Assembly: GCA_903893795.1 (NCBI GenBank)
Contig: CAITNO010000034.1
Span: 31,997 to 95,996 of the forward strand
From: Candidatus Hydrogenedentota bacterium
GTDB taxonomy: Bacteria; Hydrogenedentota; Hydrogenedentia; Hydrogenedentales; CAITNO01
Direction of reading: 5' to 3'
DNA length: 64,000 nucleotides
Shown here: piece by piece, positions 8,499-16,369 of the stretch
Layout: each line of letters starts with the position of its first letter
Position numbering within the stretch: position 1 is the stretch's first letter
The notes under the pieces: model-generated
Database searches by the model: none
Told to the model about the DNA's origin: nothing
The model's input: the letters and a program-made list of their open reading frames with translations, nothing else
Made by a program: the position numbers and the translations under genes

Positions 8499-9938
8499 AT
8501 GGAATTTGAGGCAGTCGTCGGCATGGAGGTCCATGTCGAGATCAACAGCAAATCAAAAGTGTTCTGCGGGTGCAGCGCCGATTTCCATGCCGGGCCCAAC
8601 ACGAACGTGTGCCCCGTGTGCCTCGGCATGCCGGGCGTGCTGCCGGTGCTCAACGTGGACATGGTCAACAAGTCCGTGGCCGTGGGCCTGGCGCTCAACT
8701 GCGCCATTTCCCGCTGGTCCAAGCTCGACCGCAAGAACTACTTCTATCCGGACATGGCCAAGAACTACCAGATCAGCCAGTACGACCTGCCGCTCTGCCA
8801 GAACGGCTGGATCGAGATTGACCTGGACGGCCAGACCAAGCGCATCGGCATCACCCGGGCGCACATCGAAGAGGACACGGCCCGCAATACGCACACCATC
8901 GCCGGCAACCAGAGCGGCGTGGATTTCAACCGCAGCGGCGTGGCCCTGCTGGAAATCGTGACCGAGCCCGACATCCGCAGCGCCAAGGAGGCCTTTGCCT
9001 ACCTGACGGCGCTCAAGCAGCTCCTGCAGTACCTCGACGTGAGCGACTGCAACATGGAGGAGGGTTCGCTGCGGGCCGAGGCCAACATCAGCGTGCGCCC
9101 CGTGGGCCAGGAGCAATTCGGCACCAAGACCGAGGTCAAGAATGTTGCCTCCTTCTCGGGCGTTTTCAAGGCCATCGAGTTTGAAATCGCGCGCCACATC
9201 AAGCTGATCAATTCGGGCGGCAAGGTGGTGCAGGAAACGCGCGGCTGGGACGCCGACCGGGGCATCACCGTTCCGCAGCGGCTTAAGGAATCGGCCCACG
9301 ACTACCGCTACTTCCCCGAGCCCGACCTGGTGCCCATCGTGGTGGACGAGGCCTGGGAACAGCGCATACGCGAATCCCTGCCTGAACTGCCCGCCGCACG
9401 GCGCAGCCGGATGGGAACCCAGTACGGCCTGTCGGCCTATGACGCCAACGTGATCACCCTGTCCCAGGACACGGCCAACTACTATGAGCGGGTGGTGGCG
9501 GTCGGCGCAGACGCGAAGAAGGCGGCCAACTGGCTCATGGGTGAACTGCAGGCACTGCTGTCGGCGGCCAAGCAGGAAATCACCGACTGCCGTGTCACCC
9601 CGGCCGACCTGGCCGCGCTCATCGGGCTCATTGATTCGGGCGCGATCAACGGCAAAATGGCCAAAGATATCATCGCTGAAATGTTCGAGACGGGCAAGGC
9701 GCCGCAGGACATCGTGAAGGAGCAGGGACTGAGCCAGATTACCGACACTGGCGCAATCGAGGACATCATCCGCAAAGTGCTGGCCGACAACCCCGCCCAG
9801 GTGGGGCAGTTCCGGTCCGGCAAAGAGCAGGTGTTCGGGTTCCTCGTGGGGCAGGTGATGCGCGCCACCCAGGGCAAGGCCAATCCGGCCCTGCTTAATG
9901 ATTTGCTGCGCCGCGAACTTTCGCGGCAGGAGAACTAG
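8499..9938 (+). CDS. gatB: Asp-tRNA(Asn)/Glu-tRNA(Gln) amidotransferase subunit B
   Basis: The 479-residue protein starts at ATG 8499 (MEFEAVVGMEVHVEI), preceded by a GAGGAAG ribosome-binding site. Family markers include the zinc-site cysteines FCGCS and VCPVCLGMPG, the RKNYFYPDMAKNYQISQYD block, TEVKNVASF and KESAHDYRYFPEPDL. GatB phosphorylates the Glu- or Asp-tRNA and transfers ammonia to it; its C-terminal YqeY-like helical domain binds the tRNA elbow. A longer frame from 8394 lies inside gatA and is rejected. The next gene, rsfS, starts one base after the stop. Confidence 0.98.
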   Translation: MEFEAVVGMEVHVEINSKSKVFCGCSADFHAGPNTNVCPVCLGMPGVLPVLNVDMVNKSVAVGLALNCAISRWSKLDRKNYFYPDMAKNYQISQYDLPLCQNGWIEIDLDGQTKRIGITRAHIEEDTARNTHTIAGNQSGVDFNRSGVALLEIVTEPDIRSAKEAFAYLTALKQLLQYLDVSDCNMEEGSLRAEANISVRPVGQEQFGTKTEVKNVASFSGVFKAIEFEIARHIKLINSGGKVVQETRGWDADRGITVPQRLKESAHDYRYFPEPDLVPIVVDEAWEQRIRESLPELPAARRSRMGTQYGLSAYDANVITLSQDTANYYERVVAVGADAKKAANWLMGELQALLSAAKQEITDCRVTPADLAALIGLIDSGAINGKMAKDIIAEMFETGKAPQDIVKEQGLSQITDTGAIEDIIRKVLADNPAQVGQFRSGKEQVFGFLVGQVMRATQGKANPALLNDLLRRELSRQEN

Positions 9939-9939
9939 C

Positions 9940-10338
9940 ATGGCGGAAGCCACGACAAAGAAAAAGAGAACGGGCCGCATGCCCGCAGCCATTCTGGCAA
10001 AAGTGCGCGCCGTGGGCGAGTTGGCCGCGGAGAAAAAAGCCCGAAACATCCGAGCCTTCGACGTGCGCGGATTGACGCTCATGGCCGACGTGTTCGTCCT
10101 GTGCAGCGTGGGAAGCGAGCCGCAACTGCGCGCCGTGACCTCCATCGCCCGCGAGGACATGAAGGAAAAGGGCTACCAGGTCCTCCGTGTCGAGGGCGAC
10201 CACAAGTGCGGCTGGTTGATTGTGGACTACGGGGATGTTATCTTTCATGTGTTCCGGGACACAGCGAGGGAATTTTACGACCTCGACCGCCTGTGGGCGG
10301 ACGCCCCGGAAATAAAGCTGGAATTGGACAAGGCGTAG
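9940..10338 (+). CDS. rsfS: ribosomal silencing factor RsfS (Iojap/YbeB family)
   Basis: The 132-residue protein carries the RsfS core: AFDVRGLTLMADVFVLCS, followed by GDHKCGWLIVDYGDVIFHVF and REFYDLDRLW. RsfS binds ribosomal protein uL14 and blocks subunit joining when nutrients are scarce. The first 20 residues are Lys/Thr-rich, a short basic extension. The start one base after the gatB stop, within the gatB Shine-Dalgarno region, points to translational coupling. rsfS next to gatB is unusual; in many bacteria it follows nadD. The assignment is firm from the motifs. Confidence 0.93.
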   Translation: MAEATTKKKRTGRMPAAILAKVRAVGELAAEKKARNIRAFDVRGLTLMADVFVLCSVGSEPQLRAVTSIAREDMKEKGYQVLRVEGDHKCGWLIVDYGDVIFHVFRDTAREFYDLDRLWADAPEIKLELDKA

Positions 10339-10388
10339 GGGTTGCGCCGCGCCCTCCGGACGCTGGCGCAAGTCCTTCAGAAGAGAGC

Positions 10389-11231
10389 ATGCTAGACCCT
10401 CAATTCATGCCGGACATACCGAAGCTGTACCACTACAAGCTCGAGCGCGTGCTCGGGCAGGGTGGTACGGGCAAGGTGTATCTGGGCATCGACACCAAGA
10501 AGGGCGAGGCCGTCGCGGTAAAGCTTTTCAACGAGAACTTCTTCCGCAACTATCTCCATGTGCGCGACCTCGCCAAGAGCGTGGCCAAGTTCAAGCGTTT
10601 CAAACACGTGAACTGCGTGCAGATCTTTGAATTCATGGACGGCCCCGAGGGCCGCTGCATGATCATGGAATACATCGACGGGCCCAGCCTCAAGTGGTAC
10701 ATCCTGAACCGTCCCTGGAATCTCCAGGAACGTCTGAATCTCTGCATGCAGATGTGCCAGGGGATGCAGTACCTGCACGACAAGGGCTGTGTGCACCACG
10801 ACTTCAAACCCGCCAACGTGCTCTTCACCCGCACTGGCGTGGTCAAGATTGCCGACTTTTCCCTCTACGGCAGCAGTTTCCTGCTTGAGCTGATGGACCG
10901 CAGCGTGGGCGAGCAGATCACCCCCATGTTCGTCGCGCCGGAATTCATCCGCAAGGAAAAAGTCAACGCGGCCGGCGACCAGTATTCGATGGGCATCACC
11001 TTCTATATGATGTTCGCCGAGCGCGTGCCCTTCCCCGTGGACAATCTGGGCAAGCTGTACCAGTGCCATCTGACGGTCGTTCCCGACCATCCGTCGCTGG
11101 TCAACCCCAAGTGCCCCACCGCCCTGGGCGACATCATCATGAAGCTGCTCCAGAAGCGTCCTGAAAAGCGCTTCGCCGACTGCGACGAACTGCGCATCGC
11201 CCTCTCACAGATCGGCCGCAGCAGGATCTAA
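10389..11231 (+). CDS. Hanks-type Ser/Thr protein kinase, minimal, no sensor domain
   Basis: The 280-residue protein is almost only a kinase domain. The glycine loop is GQGGTGKV (23-30), the ATP-anchoring lysine is in AVAVK (45), the catalytic loop is HHDFKPANV (about 136-144, canonical HRDLKPxN) and VAPEF (about 181) replaces the APE motif intact. The metal-binding DFG motif reads DFS, and its Asp is retained. Because Lys, both Asp residues and Asn are present, activity is likely. It has no membrane helix, PASTA or TPR domain, so it is probably cytosolic. It lies 50 bp after rsfS and may be read through from the gat operon. Substrate is unknown. A longer upstream frame overlaps rsfS and is rejected. 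Confidence 0.88.
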   Translation: MLDPQFMPDIPKLYHYKLERVLGQGGTGKVYLGIDTKKGEAVAVKLFNENFFRNYLHVRDLAKSVAKFKRFKHVNCVQIFEFMDGPEGRCMIMEYIDGPSLKWYILNRPWNLQERLNLCMQMCQGMQYLHDKGCVHHDFKPANVLFTRTGVVKIADFSLYGSSFLLELMDRSVGEQITPMFVAPEFIRKEKVNAAGDQYSMGITFYMMFAERVPFPVDNLGKLYQCHLTVVPDHPSLVNPKCPTALGDIIMKLLQKRPEKRFADCDELRIALSQIGRSRI

Positions 11232-11593
11232 CATTCCGCCACACCCCTCCCCCGCTCCCTTTTCCGGCCGCCATTCTCCGCCTTCCCTGCCACAAACAGC
11301 GCTACGAAGTTGCTCCGCCCCACAGCCCGCAATCAACAGCCAAAGCCCTGACTGCCTTTGGATTTGTTACGTATTTCCCCCGGATTTTAGGATGCCCAAA
11401 GCCCTATAAACTATTGTCATGAGCGCAATGATGGAATGTGGCTGACAGCGTGTCCTCCGGCCCGGATGTTTGATTGTGTGGTCACAAAAAGAAAGGGACC
11501 GGGGCTAATCATCAGCTAACGGTTCAGCGGTATAAATGCACGCAAATCTCCCAGTGATTGACGCCGGATAGACCGGTGAAGAAGGAGGTCATC
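11232..11593. other. intergenic region without recognisable gene
   Basis: This 362-bp stretch separates the kinase from a set of small ORFs. No RNA gene or strong terminator hairpin is visible. An A/T-rich part around 11360-11430 (ATTTGTTACG, CCCTATAAACTATTG) could hold a promoter for the downstream genes, but the matches are weak. The last bases contain the strong AAGGAGG ribosome-binding site of the next gene. Confidence 0.5.
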
Positions 11594-11878
11594 ATGCGGA
11601 TTCGTGAGATTGAGAACCGACTGACGGAATGCGCCAACGTGCGGGAGGCATGCGTCCTGCCCGGTCCCGTGTTCGCGGGAAGGATGCGGTATCACGCCTT
11701 TGTCGTCCTCGGGAAGGGCACACCTGCGGTACGAGAGCATTTTCAGGCCCATTGCAACGTGCGCCTGAAAGAACTGCGCGCCACGCTGGACATGCAGGTG
11801 GTGGACCGTATTCCACGAACTGCCGCGGGAGTGGTGTCACGGCGCGCTTTGGCAACTTTGACGACAGTCTCAACGTGA
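11594..11878 (+). CDS. stand-alone AMP-binding enzyme C-terminal-domain-like protein
   Basis: The 94-residue protein starts at ATG 11594, six bases after AAGGAGG, one of the best ribosome-binding sites in the window. The sequence follows the C-terminal subdomain of acyl-CoA synthetases and NRPS adenylation domains: IENRLTECANVREACVLPG, then AFVVLGKG, EHFQAHCNVRLKEL, and DRIPRTAAGVVSRRAL. In the family the last block is normally PRTxxGKxxRR, and its Lys is catalytic for adenylation. Here that Lys is Val, so it cannot complete adenylation in the usual way. No large adenylation domain is adjacent. It may be a degraded gene end, a regulator, or a partner in trans. The good ribosome-binding site argues for expression. 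Confidence 0.65.
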   Translation: MRIREIENRLTECANVREACVLPGPVFAGRMRYHAFVVLGKGTPAVREHFQAHCNVRLKELRATLDMQVVDRIPRTAAGVVSRRALATLTTVST

Positions 11879-11905
11879 TGATGACGTGCGGGTTTCCATT
11901 CAGCC

Positions 11906-12175
11906 ATGAAACCGATTGAGATGGGTCCTCCCGTAATGCGCAATCAAAACTATGCGCGACAATGGGTGGCGTTTTACATGATGCAGGGCTACACCGAGCC
12001 GCAGAGCGAAGTTCTGGCCCGGCAGCTTTGCAGCGACGGCCGACGCGACGAGCGCGCCACGGTGGATGACAAGTATGGTTTCAAGAAAACCGGGAAATAC
12101 TGCCGTCGCCAAAGCCCCGCACGAAATGTGGTGACAATTGACGAAATAAAACGGGCCATGGCGGATTATGCCTAG
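11906..12175 (+). CDS. small hypothetical protein
   Basis: This 89-residue frame lies 27 bp after the AMP-binding-C-like gene. I do not recognise the family. It begins MKPIEMGPPVMRNQ, and a later ATG gives a start at MRNQNYARQWV. The middle, ARQWVAFYMMQGYTEPQSEVLARQL, looks like an amphipathic helix followed by a helix-turn-helix-like spacing, and the C-terminal part is basic (KYGFKKTGKYCRRQ) and ends in DEIKRAMADYA. No clear ribosome-binding site precedes the first ATG. Possibly co-transcribed with its small neighbours. Coding status is moderately supported by codon use. Confidence 0.45.
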   Translation: MKPIEMGPPVMRNQNYARQWVAFYMMQGYTEPQSEVLARQLCSDGRRDERATVDDKYGFKKTGKYCRRQSPARNVVTIDEIKRAMADYA

Positions 12176-12210
12176 TGGCCGCGGCATTTTCTGCCGCACC
12201 GGAGATGCAG

Positions 12211-12462
12211 ATGAAGAAGTCGAATGTGGATTACAAACCGTTTTGCGACAAGTACAACCGGCCGCCGGAAGCGGACCGCGTTGCCTTGTGGACCTTCAGT
12301 GTTGAGGGGGAAACAGTATCCTTTTGGGGCACGCTGGCGGAGGCGTCCTCCATCGCCTCGCTGTATGCCCACGCGAATGCCATGGAAGAGGAGACCTTTC
12401 AGCTTATGGACTACCGCCCTGTTCCCCGCCGGGTTTTTTCGGTGCGCAGCTTCGACAACTGA
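12211..12462 (+). CDS. small hypothetical protein
   Basis: This 83-residue protein starts at ATG 12211, six bases after GGAG, rather than at upstream in-frame codons that lack a ribosome-binding site. The sequence is globular: CDKYNRPPEADRVALWTF, SFWGTLAEASSIASLYA and a Val/Arg-rich end. There is no signal peptide, membrane helix or recognised domain. The gene follows two other small plus-strand genes with short gaps and precedes a prepilin-like gene by 93 bp, so it may belong to a small operon of unknown function. A plus-one frame overlapping it is a shadow with an Arg/Pro-rich product. Confidence 0.55.
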   Translation: MKKSNVDYKPFCDKYNRPPEADRVALWTFSVEGETVSFWGTLAEASSIASLYAHANAMEEETFQLMDYRPVPRRVFSVRSFDN

Positions 12463-12555
12463 GCGGCTTCGGGCCGCGGCCCGGGGGCTCCCGTCCCGGC
12501 TTGGCCACGGCCTGATTTGGACTTTTCCCAACACAACGAACAAAGGAGAAATGCA

Positions 12556-13575
12556 ATGCGACGTGGAAGAAACGGTTTCACATTGATTGAACTGCTGGTG
12601 GTGATTGCGATCATCGGCATTTTGGCGGCAATCCTGCTGCCCGCCCTGGCACGCGCGCGGGAAGCGGCCCGCCGGGCCAGTTGCCAAAACAACCTGAAAC
12701 AGATGGGTATCATCCTGAAGATGTACTCCAACGAGGCCGCCGGTGCCTTCCCCCCGATGCAGGGCATTGCGCCCTACTACACCGACGGGTCCGCCGGCAA
12801 ACCGGTGGGCTGCACCACGCAGGATGAGCCGGAGATTGGCCCTTCTGTTACGGCACTCTATCCCGAGTACCTGACGGACTGGAACGTGCTTGTCTGCCCG
12901 TCCAATCCTGACGGGACCAACGCCAAGGACGTTCTGGCCATTATCTCGGACGCGCCGGGACAGGTGTGTGTCAGTCCCTACAAGGGCCAGGCCGACAACC
13001 AGTCGGACTGCTACCAGTATTTCGGCTGGGTCATCGACCGGGGCGACGGCGCCTATCCGCAGACCGATCTGTCGGTGGTGAGCAGTGTGCTCGGCGTTAC
13101 GCTTCCCGCAGGCGCCACGGCGCCGTCCCAGATTCTCGGGGTCGCACTGCCCCTTTTCAACGGCGGCGCATTCAGCAGAAGCGTCTCCGCGAACGGCGCT
13201 GCCATCCGTCAACTGCTCGACGGCGACATTGACCTCACCGCCTCGCCCCTTTCCAGCATGATTGTCAACGCGGCCACCAGTGGAAACGGCGGCACCAAGA
13301 CGGTGCACCGGTTGAAAGAGGGTGTCGAGCGCTTCATGATCACCGACATCAACAACCCGGGCGGCAGCGCCATGGCGCAGTCCAGCCTCCCCATCTACTG
13401 GGACAGCGTCAGCAACACCCCCGGCGCGGCGGCGGCCTTCAACCATGTTCCCGGCGGCGCAAACACGCTCTACATGGACGGCCACTCGGAATTTGTGCGT
13501 TACGAAAAGAACGGCAAGTTCCCCGCCAACGGTCCCTGGGCCAACACCTACGGCATGATCGCAGCATCGTTCTAG
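12556..13575 (+). CDS. DUF1559-type prepilin-like secreted protein
   Basis: The 339-residue protein begins [18 protein letters not shown]: a short basic leader, the G/FTLIE prepilin peptidase site with the conserved Glu at +5, then a hydrophobic helix ending [19 protein letters not shown]. This is the type IV pilin/type II secretion N-terminus. The C-terminal [17 protein letters not shown] is the H-X9-DG motif typical of the DUF1559 family that is expanded in Planctomycetes and Lentisphaerae; here there are ten residues between His and Asp-Gly. The protein probably assembles into a pseudopilus or surface layer. The start is at 12556 with AAAGGAG seven bases upstream. A strong terminator follows. 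Confidence 0.92.
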   Translation: MRRGRNGFTLIELLVVIAIIGILAAILLPALARAREAARRASCQNNLKQMGIILKMYSNEAAGAFPPMQGIAPYYTDGSAGKPVGCTTQDEPEIGPSVTALYPEYLTDWNVLVCPSNPDGTNAKDVLAIISDAPGQVCVSPYKGQADNQSDCYQYFGWVIDRGDGAYPQTDLSVVSSVLGVTLPAGATAPSQILGVALPLFNGGAFSRSVSANGAAIRQLLDGDIDLTASPLSSMIVNAATSGNGGTKTVHRLKEGVERFMITDINNPGGSAMAQSSLPIYWDSVSNTPGAAAAFNHVPGGANTLYMDGHSEFVRYEKNGKFPANGPWANTYGMIAASF

Positions 13576-13598
13576 AAAGATTCACGACGGTATCGGTC

Positions 13599-13628
13599 AA
13601 GGCGCGGACTTCGGTCCGCGCCTTTCTT
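13599..13628 (+). terminator. rho-independent terminator after the prepilin-like gene
   Basis: An 11-bp perfect stem, AAGGCGCGGAC (13599-13609) with GTCCGCGCCTT (13614-13624), closes on a TTCG tetraloop and is followed by TCTT. It lies 23 bp after the stop codon. The A-tract partner on the left arm suits termination on the plus strand. Confidence 0.88.
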
Positions 13629-13714
13629 CATTCATCGGACAGGGAGGTGTCGACAGAACGCGTGTGCTAATATGCCCACAACCGTGGAAATCCAACTGAT
13701 TGGGAAGATGGGTC

Positions 13715-15055
13715 ATGCAGAAACCAATTGACCGAATGGAAGGCGATGTAAACGCATCTCCCCTGAGGGAGCAATGGCTCGATGAGTGCGTTTCAGCGGA
13801 GGCACGGGCGCTGCTTGAGGAGGACAGCCGCCATTTCCTGCACCAATCGCTCTCCACGCCCTGCTTGGACGCGCTGGAATCCTGTGAAGGGGCCGTCCTG
13901 CGCGACCTGCAGGGGCGGGAGTATCTCGACTTCCATGGAAACAGCGTGCACCAGGTGGGATACCGCAACGCGCGCGTTATCGAGGCTGTCAAAAAACAGT
14001 TGGACCTCCTGCCCTTTTGCCCGCGCCGCTATACAAATGAACCTGCCGTCGCGCTGGCCGGACGGCTCGCCGCCATTGCGCCCGGCAGTCTAAACAAAGT
14101 CCTGTTTGCGCCGGCAGGAGCGCTGGCCGTCAGCATGGCCCTGAAACTGGCACGTGTCGCCACGGGCCGCTTCAAGACCATCAGTTTTTGGGGCGCGTTC
14201 CACGGCGCCACTCTGGACACAATCAGCGTGGGCGGCGAGGCCATGTTCCGTTCCGGCATTGGTCCGCTGCTTCCGGGTGCCATTCACGTGCCGCCGCCGG
14301 AGGACTGCCGCGGCGATGACAGTGCCCTGGCCAATGTCGACCAGGTCGAGTATGTCATGGAGCACGAGGGGGACATCGCCGCATTCATCGCTGAACCGGT
14401 CCGCTGCACCGACGTGACCCGGCCCGGCAGGGCCTATTGGAGGCGGGTGCGCGAGCTTTGCGACCGGCACAGGGCGCTGCTAATCTTCGACGAGGTTCCG
14501 ACCTGTTTGGGCCGCACGGGCAAAATGTTTGCCTGCGAACACTACGGCGTCGTGCCGGACATCCTCTGCCTGGGCAAGGGGCTGGGCGGGGCCGTCATGC
14601 CCATGGCCGCGGTCATCGCCAGAGAAGATCTTGATGTGGCCAGGGCATATTCCCTCGGCCATTTCACCCATGAAAAATCCCCGCTGGGCTGCGCCGCCGC
14701 ACTGGCCACGCTGGACTGCATCGAGGAGGAGGGTCTTGTCGAACGCAGCCGCATGATGGGGGCGCAACTGCTCGAAGGCCTTCGGGCACTTCAGGCGAAA
14801 CACCGCTGCATACGCGAAGTGCGCGGCATTGGCCTGCTTGCCGGGATTGAACTGGCCGACGAAGCGGCGACCGGCCGCGCCGCAACCGATATCGCCGAAC
14901 AAGTGCTTTATTCGTGCCTGCGTTTGGGGCTCAGTTTCAAGGTGTCCGGCGGCAAGGTGCTCACGCTGGCCCCACCGCTGAATATCAGCGCCGAAGAACT
15001 CGACAAGGCCGTGGGGATCGTCGATGCCGCCCTGTCAGAGGTTCTCGCGCAATAA
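13715..15055 (+). CDS. class III aminotransferase-fold protein, PbfA-like (aminophosphonate ammonia-lyase family)
   Basis: The 446-residue protein has blocks I recognise from (R)-1-hydroxy-2-aminoethylphosphonate ammonia-lyase: LSTPCLDALESCEG, YLDFHGNSVHQVGYRN, LPFCPRRYTNEPA, LNKVLFAPAGALAVSMALK and GHFTHEKSPLGCAAALAT. The PLP lysine is in CLGKGLGG, and the cofactor Asp is in IFDEVPTCLGRTG. That family releases ammonia from hydroxylated aminoethylphosphonate. The phosphate-cup segment reads PAGALAV where PGGTSA/I is usual, so substrate or cofactor handling may differ. The start at 13715 follows GGGAAGA. The gene stands alone on this strand, and a divergent tail of a similar gene lies at 17264-17356. 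Family assignment is from memory of the motifs. Confidence 0.72.
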   Translation: MQKPIDRMEGDVNASPLREQWLDECVSAEARALLEEDSRHFLHQSLSTPCLDALESCEGAVLRDLQGREYLDFHGNSVHQVGYRNARVIEAVKKQLDLLPFCPRRYTNEPAVALAGRLAAIAPGSLNKVLFAPAGALAVSMALKLARVATGRFKTISFWGAFHGATLDTISVGGEAMFRSGIGPLLPGAIHVPPPEDCRGDDSALANVDQVEYVMEHEGDIAAFIAEPVRCTDVTRPGRAYWRRVRELCDRHRALLIFDEVPTCLGRTGKMFACEHYGVVPDILCLGKGLGGAVMPMAAVIAREDLDVARAYSLGHFTHEKSPLGCAAALATLDCIEEEGLVERSRMMGAQLLEGLRALQAKHRCIREVRGIGLLAGIELADEAATGRAATDIAEQVLYSCLRLGLSFKVSGGKVLTLAPPLNISAEELDKAVGIVDAALSEVLAQ

Positions 15056-15185
15056 CGCAACCGGCCAAGACACCAAATCCACGGCAGGAAGAGATCCACC
15101 ATTCTGGAGTATCCACTCTTTACAGTGAATACCCTCCAGCACTCGGCAATAGTTTCCCGCCCGCGCAGGCGCCTTATCTCCACCA

Positions 15186-15974
15186 TCAGGCGGCCTCGTA
15201 CACTCCAAAATGTCGCGACTCCAACAAGTCCGCGATAGAGTCGACAACGATGTCGGGCTGATAGGCGTACCGCGCCAAATCGTCCCGTCGGGTCCCTCCA
15301 GTCAGCACCAGTATGGTGCGGTATCCCATGTTGACCCCTCCCAGTATGTCGGTTTCCATGGTGTCGCCGATCATTATGGTGCGCGCCGCGTCCAATTCCA
15401 ATTCCTTTCGGGCGGCGCGCATCATGATGGGGCTGGGTTTGCCCACACTGAAAGCCTTGACACCGGTGGCAGCCTCAAGAAGCGCTGTAATGGCGCCACA
15501 CCCGGGCCGCATGCCTTTGGGCGTGGGGCAGTTTGGGTCAAGATTGGTGGCAACCAGTTTCGCGCCTTTGAGAACCATGTTTGTGGCGTTCTCGATCATC
15601 TCAAAACTGATGGTTCTGCCCTCTCCCACAACAACGTAATCCGGGTCATGATCCACCACCGCGTAGCCATTGTCGTGCAAAGCGTTAAGCAAGCCGCCCT
15701 CGCCAATGACGTACGCCGTTCCCCCGGGCTTCTGGGCCGAGAGAAAACGCGCTGTTGCCATCGCGCAGGTGAAAATGTGACGCTCCTCCACGTTAAAGCC
15801 CATGCGGCAAAGTTTGGTGGCGATGTCCCGCCGTGTTCTCTGGCTGTTGTTCGTGAGAAACATAAATGGAATCTCATGGCTGCGGAGCGCGTTAATGAAC
15901 TCTGTGGCGCCGCGAATGGTTTCGCCCTCGCGGTAAATAACACCGTCCATATCAATCAAGTAACCCATAGACAT
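15186..15974 (-). CDS. HAD-superfamily class IIA phosphatase, NagD-like
   Basis: The 262-residue protein begins MSMGYLIDMDGVIYR, which carries HAD motif I (DxDG with nucleophile Asp). Motif II is FLTNNSQRTRR, motif III is the Lys in SVGKPSP, and motif IV is MIGDTMETDI. The class IIA cap, about 80-180, has the YVVVGEGRTI segment. NagD-type enzymes dephosphorylate nucleotides or sugar phosphates such as UMP, phosphoglycolate or p-nitrophenyl phosphate. The start at 15974 follows GGAGAG; upstream frame residues are not family-like. It is convergent with the PbfA-like gene and divergent from the NPP-type gene. Confidence 0.88.
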   Translation of the reverse strand: MSMGYLIDMDGVIYREGETIRGATEFINALRSHEIPFMFLTNNSQRTRRDIATKLCRMGFNVEERHIFTCAMATARFLSAQKPGGTAYVIGEGGLLNALHDNGYAVVDHDPDYVVVGEGRTISFEMIENATNMVLKGAKLVATNLDPNCPTPKGMRPGCGAITALLEAATGVKAFSVGKPSPIMMRAARKELELDAARTIMIGDTMETDILGGVNMGYRTILVLTGGTRRDDLARYAYQPDIVVDSIADLLESRHFGVYEAA

Positions 15975-16369
15975 CTTTAGAACTCTCCAATTGGGGTTGT
16001 TTCTTTGGTTCAAGCAGCTTGTGGCGGCAGCCATTGCTGACAAGAGGCGCTGCAAGCGCCGCTCTTGACTTGTGCAGTCATTGCCAGTTTACATGCTTCA
16101 TGTTTCCTTCACGTTTGGCTGGGGTTAGAATCGCGTGAATCTTGAATTGACAGCGCTTTCCTGCCAACAAGGCCATTTCAACATTCGGGTTCCGAAGATC
16201 TAACGGAAGTGATCGACGGACTTGCAGCATGACCGGTCAAAGAAAATGCCTTTGGCCGTCAACCCCCATCATTTGCTAACACGACCGTGCTAAAAAGTGC
16301 GCGGAATGCGCCATTTGGATGATGGCGCCCAGAACATTGCAACGCTTCCACCTGGAAAGAAGAACTCTC
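15975..16369. other. intergenic region between divergent phosphatase genes, with a hairpin
   Basis: About 395 bp lie between the divergently oriented HAD and NPP-type genes and should hold both promoters. The clearest structure is a hairpin at 16041-16067: CAAGAG-GCGCT pairs with AGCGC-CTCTTG with a three-base loop and a two-base bulge. No T-tract follows, so it is not a standard terminator. A TTGACA element occurs at 16146-16151 (in GAATTGACAGCG) without a clear -10. No gene is visible. Confidence 0.45.
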
